NCBI RefSeq assembly: GCF_003130705.1
Contig: NZ_CP021354.1
Location: forward strand, 868,001-932,000
Length of the DNA stretch: 64,000 nt
Origin: Rhodococcus oxybenzonivorans
GTDB taxonomy: Bacteria > Actinomycetota > Actinomycetes > Mycobacteriales > Mycobacteriaceae
Direction of reading: 5' to 3'
Part shown: in pieces, positions 58,066-64,000 of the stretch
How the letters are laid out: every line of letters begins with the position of its first letter
Numbering within the stretch: position 1 is the stretch's first letter
The notes under the pieces: generated by a model
Told to the model about the DNA's origin: nothing
The model's database searches: none
Seen by the model: the letters and a program-made list of their open reading frames with translations, nothing else
Made by a program: the position numbers and the translations under genes

Positions 58066-59109
58066 GTGGCCGACAAGCACGTAATCAACTTCGAGCCCGT
58101 CGATATCGAGATGGAAGTCGGCGAGGACGAGTACATCCTCGATGCGGCATTCCGGCAGGGCATTCACCTGATGCACGGGTGCCGTGAGGGGCGGTGCTCG
58201 GCCTGCAAGTCGTTTGTTCTCGACGGCGATATCCAGATGGAGAATTACTCGACGTTTGCGTGCAACGACGCCGAGGTCGACGACGGACACGTCCTGCTGT
58301 GCCGTTCTACCGCTTACAGCGATTGCACCATCGAACTGCTCAACTTCGACGAGGACGAACTCCTCGGGGGCGTCCCCATCCAGGATGTGCGCACCCAGGT
58401 GACCGCAATCGAGTCGATGACGAAGGACATCGTGTCGCTGCGGCTGGCGCCCATCGAACCCGCGGCGTACGAATTCAAACCCGGCCAGTATGCGGACCTG
58501 CACATCCCGGGAACCGACGAGCATCGCTCCTTCTCCATGGCGACAACCCAATCGACGCCGGGGCATGTCGAGTTCCTGATCAAAAAATATCCCGGCGGCA
58601 AGTTCGCCGGCCTGCTCGAGGACGGGATCTCAGTGGGTGACGAGATCGCCCTGACGGGACCGTACGGGTCGTTCACAATCAAGGAAGGCCATGTCCTGCC
58701 GATGGTCTTCATCGGCGGCGGCGCAGGGATGGCTCCGCTGCTGTCGCTGCTGCGGCACATGAGCGAGACGGGCAACACCCGGCAGGTGCATTTCTACTAC
58801 GGTGCCCGCACCCCGCAGGACCTGTTCTATCTCGACGAGATCCTCGAGCTCGGACAGCGACTGACGAACTTCACGTTCGTGGCCTGCCTGTCGGAGTCGA
58901 TGGACCCTGCGCCGGGGGGTGCGATTGCCGTCGAGGACGGCAATGTCACCGATGTCGTGAGCCGCTGCGAACCTGAGCTCGGTCGTGCAGAGGTGTACCT
59001 GTGCGGGCCGCCGCCGATGGTCGACGCAGCCCTGGAACTGCTCGAGGCGGAGGGCACCCCGCACGACCAGATCTTCTATGACAAGTTCACCAGCCCCGCA
59101 TTCGATTAG
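58066..59109 (+). CDS. prmC: Propane monooxygenase NADH reductase
   Basis: This 347-residue reductase passes electrons from NADH to the diiron hydroxylase. A plant-type [2Fe-2S] ferredoxin domain has Cys39, Cys44, Cys47 (GCREGRCSACK) and Cys79 (LLCRS). The FAD-binding motif RSFSMATT and the NAD-binding GGGAGMAPLLSLLRHM follow, ending LCGPPPMVDAAL. The start is a GTG at 58066 after CAGGAGA. The letter prmC versus prmB for this gene follows the RHA1 order as I recall it; mycobacterial naming differs (MimB). Confidence 0.93.
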   Translation: MADKHVINFEPVDIEMEVGEDEYILDAAFRQGIHLMHGCREGRCSACKSFVLDGDIQMENYSTFACNDAEVDDGHVLLCRSTAYSDCTIELLNFDEDELLGGVPIQDVRTQVTAIESMTKDIVSLRLAPIEPAAYEFKPGQYADLHIPGTDEHRSFSMATTQSTPGHVEFLIKKYPGGKFAGLLEDGISVGDEIALTGPYGSFTIKEGHVLPMVFIGGGAGMAPLLSLLRHMSETGNTRQVHFYYGARTPQDLFYLDEILELGQRLTNFTFVACLSESMDPAPGGAIAVEDGNVTDVVSRCEPELGRAEVYLCGPPPMVDAALELLEAEGTPHDQIFYDKFTSPAFD

Positions 59110-59160
59110 GCGCCCCGAGAAAACCACCATCCTGCTTCACCGACAGAACTGAGAAACGAG

Positions 59161-60267
59161 ATGACCGCAACTTCCGAGCCCAAGCAGCGGAGCTTTCCGA
59201 AGATCGAGTTCACCGACTCCGAGGCCGGTGCACTGGAATTCCCCAGCTCCCGCAGCCGCACCTTCACCTACTACACGCCGGCCAAGAAGCGGTCGACGAT
59301 GTACGAGGACGTCACGGTCGACGTCCAGCCCGACCCCGACCGCCACCTCTCCCAGGGCTGGATCTACGGCTTCGGTGACGGCCCAGGCGGCTACCCGCAG
59401 GAGTGGACGGCCGCGAAGTCGTCGAACTGGCACGCCTTCCTCGACCCGAACGAGGAGTGGGACCAGACCATCTTCCGTAACAACTCCAAGGTCGTCCACC
59501 AGGTCGAACTGTGCCTGTCCAACGCCAAACGCGCCCGGGTCTACGACGGCTGGAACACACCGTGGCTGACGTTCATCTCCCGCAACCTGGGGGCGTGGAT
59601 GCACGCCGAGAACGGGTTGGCGCTCCACGTGTTCACCTCCATCCAGCGGTCCTGCCCGACCAACATGATCAACACCGCCGTCGCGGTGAACGCCGCCCAC
59701 AAGATGCGTTTCGCCCAGGACCTGGCACTGTTCAACCTGGACCTGTCCGAGGCCACCGAGGACTTCGACGGCGCCGCGCACCAAGAGGTGTGGCAGTCCG
59801 CTCCCGAGTGGCAACCCACCCGAGAGGTCGTCGAGCGGCTCACCGCGGTTCCCGATTGGTGTGAGCTGCTGTTCGCCTCGAACATCGTCTTCGAACAGCT
59901 GGTGGGATCGCTGTTCCGCACCGAACTGGTCATGCAGATCGCCGCCGGCAACGGCGACTACATCACCCCCACCATCGTCGGTACCGGCGAGCACGACTAC
60001 GACCGCGACCTCAACTACACCCGCAACCTCTTCCGGTTGCTCACCCGCGACCCCGAACACGGGGAGACCAACAAGGAGCTGTTCGGCACCTGGCTCGCCA
60101 CCTGGGTGCCCCGGTGCCTCGCCGCCGCCCGGGCGCTGCAGCCGATCTGGTCGCAGCCGGCCGACAAGGCAGTCACCTTCGTCACCAGTCTGGACGCCGC
60201 AACCGCGAAGTTCCGTTCCCTGCTCGAGGACCTCGGGCTCGACATCCCCAAGGAGTTGGACCAGTGA
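59161..60267 (+). CDS. prmB: Propane monooxygenase small (beta) hydroxylase subunit
   Basis: This 368-residue beta subunit of the diiron hydroxylase lacks the iron ligands and forms the structural dimer with PrmA. Family segments are [49 protein letters not shown] (N-terminal third) and [22 protein letters not shown] at 59161, 51 bp after the reductase. Its stop overlaps the GTG of prmD. Confidence 0.92.
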   Translation: MTATSEPKQRSFPKIEFTDSEAGALEFPSSRSRTFTYYTPAKKRSTMYEDVTVDVQPDPDRHLSQGWIYGFGDGPGGYPQEWTAAKSSNWHAFLDPNEEWDQTIFRNNSKVVHQVELCLSNAKRARVYDGWNTPWLTFISRNLGAWMHAENGLALHVFTSIQRSCPTNMINTAVAVNAAHKMRFAQDLALFNLDLSEATEDFDGAAHQEVWQSAPEWQPTREVVERLTAVPDWCELLFASNIVFEQLVGSLFRTELVMQIAAGNGDYITPTIVGTGEHDYDRDLNYTRNLFRLLTRDPEHGETNKELFGTWLATWVPRCLAAARALQPIWSQPADKAVTFVTSLDAATAKFRSLLEDLGLDIPKELDQ

Positions 60268-60605
60268 CCATGCAATTCGGATCGACCACCGAGTTCTCCA
60301 ACATGTGTGGCGTCACCTTGATGAACACCCCCATCGGCCGCGTCGTCGCGGAGGTGATGGGCGCCAAGGACGGTGTCGAGCTGACCGAGTACCCGTCGAT
60401 GATCCGCGTCGACGGCCAGAAGCTGCTGAGTTTCGACTACGAGGAACTCACCGACGCTCTCGGTGAGGAGTTCGACGGCTCCATCTTCGAGGAGATCAGC
60501 TCCACCCATTACGGGCGCATGGTTCACCTCGACGACAAGACCCTGCTGTTCGCCAGCCCCGAAGACGCCGCCGAGTACATCGGATTCGACCTCACCGAGC
60601 ACTGA
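60264..60605 (+). CDS. prmD: Propane monooxygenase coupling protein PrmD
   Basis: This 113-residue effector protein binds the hydroxylase and couples electron transfer to substrate oxidation (MmoB/TouD family). Recognisable parts are [39 protein letters not shown] and [25 protein letters not shown]. The GTG overlaps the prmB stop and has AAGGAG eight bases before it; an ATG two codons later is an alternative. A perfect hairpin follows the stop. Confidence 0.91.
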   Translation: MTMQFGSTTEFSNMCGVTLMNTPIGRVVAEVMGAKDGVELTEYPSMIRVDGQKLLSFDYEELTDALGEEFDGSIFEEISSTHYGRMVHLDDKTLLFASPEDAAEYIGFDLTEH

Positions 60606-60612
60606 CCGCAGC

Positions 60613-60642
60613 TGTCCGGGGCCACTCAGGTGGCCCCGGACA
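60613..60642 (+). terminator. Intraoperonic hairpin after prmD
   Basis: Perfect 13-bp arms (TGTCCGGGGCCAC and its complement) with a TCAG tetraloop lie eight bases after the prmD stop. The stem separates the four structural monooxygenase genes from the accessory genes. No T tract follows, so partial termination or mRNA protection is likely. Confidence 0.65.
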
Positions 60643-60682
60643 CCCCCAGCCCACCCGAAAACCAGGACCAAGCGAGGACGCG

Positions 60683-61729
60683 ATGTATCAGAAGGACGGT
60701 CGGAAATACTTCATCGTGGATGGCCACGTACACATCTGGGACGGTCGCAAGTCGAACCAGAAGAACGTGCACGGCAAGCAGTTCATCGACTGCTTCTACG
60801 ACTACCACAAGAACCTCAGCCCCGAAGAGGTCGTGTGGGACTACGACACCTACACGTACTACGGCAGCGAACGCTTCGAACGCGACATCTTCGTGGACGG
60901 ATACGTCGACCACGCGATCTTTCAGGCCACCCTACTCAGCGACTTCTACCACAACGGATTCGGGCAAACCGACGAAGCACTCGCCCTGGTCGCCAAACAC
61001 CCCGGCAAGCTCACCTACAACCACGCCTACGACCCACGGCACGAGGAGGCCGGGCTCGAACAACTCCGCAAGGACGCCGACCGGATGAACCTGCAGGGCG
61101 TCAAGCTCTACACCGCCGAATGGCACGGCGACTCCCGCGGCTACAAACTCGACGACCCGTGGTCGCGGCGCTACCTCGAAGAGTGCATCAAGCTGGGTAT
61201 CAAGAACATTCACGTACACAAGGGCCCGACGATCCGTCCCCTCGACCGCGACGCCTTCGACGTCTCCGACGTCGACAAGGTCGCCACCGACTACCTGGAC
61301 CTGCGCTTCGTCGTCGAACATGTGGGTCTGCCACGGCTCGAGGACTTCTGCTGGATCGCCACCCAGGAGTCGAACGTCTACGGCGGATTGGCAGTGGCTC
61401 TGCCGTTCATCCACACCCGGCCCCGCTACTTCGCCCAGATAATCGGTGAGTTGCTCTACTGGATCGGCGAGGACAAGATCCTGTTCGGCAGCGACTACGC
61501 ACTGTGGACCCCGAAATGGCTGATCGAGAAGTTCGTCGAGTTCCAGATCCCCGAGGACATGCAGGGCGAGTACGCCCCGATCACCGTCGAACAGAAGCAG
61601 AAGATCCTCGGCCTCAACGCCGCAGCGCTGTACGACATCGACGTTCCCGCGGACCTGCAACTGGCCGAGCCGGCCGGGCAGGAAGGTGTGGAGGTCGCTG
61701 CCGGGGCGTGGGAAACCGTGTCGTCATGA
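60683..61729 (+). CDS. Amidohydrolase-2 family protein of the prm operon
   Basis: The 348-residue TIM-barrel protein of the amidohydrolase superfamily has the N-terminal metal motif VDGHVHIWDG, a middle NIHVHKGPT and VVEHVGLPRLED, and the C-terminal LFGSDYALW with its catalytic Asp. A homolog follows prmD/mimD in other actinobacteria, where it is needed for hydroxylase function as I recall. It may act in folding or metal-centre assembly rather than in catabolism. The stop overlaps the next ATG. Confidence 0.86.
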   Translation: MYQKDGRKYFIVDGHVHIWDGRKSNQKNVHGKQFIDCFYDYHKNLSPEEVVWDYDTYTYYGSERFERDIFVDGYVDHAIFQATLLSDFYHNGFGQTDEALALVAKHPGKLTYNHAYDPRHEEAGLEQLRKDADRMNLQGVKLYTAEWHGDSRGYKLDDPWSRRYLEECIKLGIKNIHVHKGPTIRPLDRDAFDVSDVDKVATDYLDLRFVVEHVGLPRLEDFCWIATQESNVYGGLAVALPFIHTRPRYFAQIIGELLYWIGEDKILFGSDYALWTPKWLIEKFVEFQIPEDMQGEYAPITVEQKQKILGLNAAALYDIDVPADLQLAEPAGQEGVEVAAGAWETVSS

Positions 61730-62478
61730 CCACCACCACCGCCGCCGTCGTCTGCACCGAAGAGGACGTTCTGATGGCCTTGTCGACGGTCACCGACCCG
61801 GAACTGGACGAGCCGATCACCGAACTCGGTTTCGTCCGGTCGGTCACCCTCGACGATGACGGGGTCACCGTGCACCTGCGGCTGCCCACCGCGTTCTGCT
61901 CGCCGAACTTCGCCTACCTCATGGCCTCCGACGCCCTCGACGCCCTGCGCCTGATCGAGGACATCGGCGAGGTTCGGGTGCTGCTCGACGACCACCACGA
62001 CAGCGACAAGATCAACACCGGCCTCGCAGCCGACGCCGGATACGTCGGAACGTTCGGCTCCGAGGCGGAGGAGAGTCTGCACGAACTGCGCCGAACGTTT
62101 CGGTCCAAGGCACATGCCGCGGCGATGGAACGCTGTGTCGAGGCGCACCTGAAGACCACCGACATGGGTGTGAACGAGATTTACCGACTCGTTCTCAGCG
62201 ACCTCGCCCCCGGAAAAGCGAAGGCCGCGTTGCTGCGACGCCGAATCGGCATCGGGTTGAGCATCTGCCCGGCCAGCCCAGTGTTCGTCGACGACGCCGG
62301 CAAACGCATCTCCGCGGAGTCGGTGCCGATGCGGCTGCGGTTCGCCAAGTCGGTGCGCATTTCGATGGAAGGCAACGCCCACTTCTGCCGCGGCCTGCTC
62401 GCCACCCGCTACGCCGACAGCGAATCCGTCGGCAGCACTCCGCGAATCACCGATCTCAGAACCAGGAGCCCGCGATGA
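61726..62478 (+). CDS. MIP18/DUF59-type Fe-S assembly-like protein of the prm operon
   Basis: The 250-residue protein begins with a DUF59 domain (LMALSTVTDPELDEPITELGFVRSVTLDDDGVTVHLRLPTAFCSPNFAYLM, shown in part: TDPELDEPITELGF), the fold of SufT/MIP18 factors that help iron-centre assembly. The remainder (MERCVEAHLKTTDMGVNEIYRLVLSDL) is specific to monooxygenase operons. It probably helps mature the diiron hydroxylase. It overlaps the amidohydrolase gene and the alcohol dehydrogenase gene by four bases each. Confidence 0.82.
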   Translation: MTTTTAAVVCTEEDVLMALSTVTDPELDEPITELGFVRSVTLDDDGVTVHLRLPTAFCSPNFAYLMASDALDALRLIEDIGEVRVLLDDHHDSDKINTGLAADAGYVGTFGSEAEESLHELRRTFRSKAHAAAMERCVEAHLKTTDMGVNEIYRLVLSDLAPGKAKAALLRRRIGIGLSICPASPVFVDDAGKRISAESVPMRLRFAKSVRISMEGNAHFCRGLLATRYADSESVGSTPRITDLRTRSPR

Positions 62479-63500
62479 AGGCCGTGCAAGTGGTGGGATA
62501 CCACACCAAGCTGCAGCTCACCGATATTCCCGAACCCACCATCGAGGGTCCCCTCGATGTCATCGTGCGAATCGGCGGCGCGGGTGTGTGCCGTACCGAC
62601 CTGCATGTTCTCGAGGGGCAGTGGGAGGAGAAGTCCGGTGTCGCACTGCCGTACACAATTGGTCACGAGAACGCCGGTTGGGTCCACGCGGTGGGTGACG
62701 CCGTCACCAACGTGGTGGTCGGCGACAAGGTGATCCTGCACCCGCTGATCACGTGCGGGTTGTGCCGGGCGTGCCGTTTCGGTGACGACGTCCACTGCCA
62801 GAACAGCAAGTTCCCCGGCATCGACACCAACGGCGGATACGCCGAGTATTTGCGCACCACCGCCCGCAGTGTGGTCCGGATCGACGACTCGCTCGAACCC
62901 GCCGACGTCGCCGCCCTCGCCGACGCGGGCCTGACGGCGTACCACGCCGTCGCCAAGGTCGCCAGGACCACTCGCCCCGGAGACGTGTGCGTGGTGATCG
63001 GGGCAGGCGGACTCGGCCACATCGGCATCCAGGTCCTGAAGGCGATCTCCGGGGTCACCGTGGTCGTGCTCGACCGTAACCCCGCGGCCGTCGACCTCGC
63101 CGTGAAGATCGGCGCCGACCACGGCATCGTCGCCGACGGCACCCACATCCAGCAGGTGCTCGACCTGACCGGCGGGCACGGCGCCGAAGCCGTCGTCGAC
63201 TTCGTCGGCGAAGGCGGCGCCACCGCCGAAGGGATCGCGATGCTGCGCCGCGCCGGGAACTACTACGTCGTCGGATACGGCGAGAACCTCGACGTCCCGA
63301 CCATCGACGTGATCTCCACCGAGATCAACTTCATCGGGAACCTCGTCGGCTCCTACAACGACCTGCAGGAGCTCATGACCCTCGCCGCCCAGGGCAAGGT
63401 CACATTGCACACCACCCGGTACCGGCTCGAGGACTTCCAGCAAGCCCTCGACGATCTCGATGCCGGTCGGGTCCGCGGCCGGGCGATCCTCGTCCCTTAA
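62475..63500 (+). CDS. Zinc-dependent alcohol dehydrogenase of the prm operon
   Basis: This 341-residue medium-chain dehydrogenase should oxidise 2-propanol, the product of propane monooxygenase, to acetone. The catalytic zinc site uses Cys39 (GVCRTD) and His64/Glu65 (GHENAG). The structural zinc uses Cys94, Cys97, Cys100 and Cys108 (CGLCRACRFGDDVHC). The NAD motif is VIGAGGLGHIG. The ATG overlaps the upstream stop. Confidence 0.9.
   Translation: MKAVQVVGYHTKLQLTDIPEPTIEGPLDVIVRIGGAGVCRTDLHVLEGQWEEKSGVALPYTIGHENAGWVHAVGDAVTNVVVGDKVILHPLITCGLCRACRFGDDVHCQNSKFPGIDTNGGYAEYLRTTARSVVRIDDSLEPADVAALADAGLTAYHAVAKVARTTRPGDVCVVIGAGGLGHIGIQVLKAISGVTVVVLDRNPAAVDLAVKIGADHGIVADGTHIQQVLDLTGGHGAEAVVDFVGEGGATAEGIAMLRRAGNYYVVGYGENLDVPTIDVISTEINFIGNLVGSYNDLQELMTLAAQGKVTLHTTRYRLEDFQQALDDLDAGRVRGRAILVP

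Positions 63501-64000
<500 letters not shown>

Overview
The window is high-GC actinobacterial DNA that looks like a Rhodococcus chromosome, close to the R. jostii / R. opacus group. The evidence is frequent GTG and TTG starts, steroid-catabolic genes with KstR and KstR2 operators, an actinobacterial LexA box, a 13E12-family HNH gene, an 'actinobacterial' uptake hydrogenase, and a propane monooxygenase operon in the gene order prmA-reductase-prmB-prmD.

Layout. (1) 1-1633 is the end of the hsa steroid A/B-ring operon (hsaD fragment, hsaC, hsaB). (2) 1658-10709 is a 9-kb catabolic block. It holds an SSADH-like dehydrogenase, a class III aminotransferase, a DUF3830 protein, an amidase, a 2-hydroxyacid dehydrogenase, two maleate-isomerase/Asp-Glu-racemase-family proteins, a GntR/FCD regulator and a stand-alone ectoine hydroxylase. 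Both of its divergent promoter regions carry the same palindrome, so I infer one GntR regulon, possibly for (hydroxy)ectoine or a related amide/lactam. (3) 10752-12544 is a MarR regulator divergent from an MFS exporter. (4) 12558-16444 holds an ACT-domain membrane protein, then an acetoacetate-decarboxylase-fold protein and an SDR divergent from cyp142 around a KstR site. (5) 16514-20243 holds an aldo-keto reductase, a HAD phosphatase, a LexA-boxed 13E12 HNH protein and a frameshifted cold-shock-like gene. (6) 20262-29795 is the KstR2 regulon for steroid C/D-ring propionate (HIP) degradation: fadE33, fadE32, fadE31, ech and fadD3 on the minus strand, then fadE30, an SDR, kstR2 and fadA6 on the plus strand.

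(7) 29887-38531 is a group 1h [NiFe] uptake hydrogenase operon: hypA, hypB, small and large subunits, a NifU/Rieske-like fusion, three conserved unknowns, a 39-residue membrane peptide, an endopeptidase and hypC. No hypDEF is present. A GH13 enzyme is convergent with it. (8) 41421-44619 is a URC-type uracil-catabolism operon (URC1, URC4, upp). (9) 44821-49469 holds an AraC regulator, a UvrA-like ABC ATPase, a secreted M23 peptidase and a DUF2867 protein. (10) 49599-55773 is a LysR gene convergent with a Ugp-like sugar/glycerophosphodiester ABC importer that contains a metallophosphoesterase. (11) 56347-64000 is the propane monooxygenase operon: prmA, reductase, prmB, prmD, an amidohydrolase, an Fe-S-assembly-like protein, an alcohol dehydrogenase and a groEL cut by the window edge.

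Between genes I see five copies of two related long palindromes that start with GTGAG at or just after stop codons, and perfect hairpins after prmA and after prmD. Together the genes describe a soil heterotroph that uses sterols, pyrimidines, short alkanes and hydrogen. I saw no rRNA, tRNA, CRISPR array or insertion sequence. All function assignments come from reading translated sequence and from memory of the families; no database search was run.
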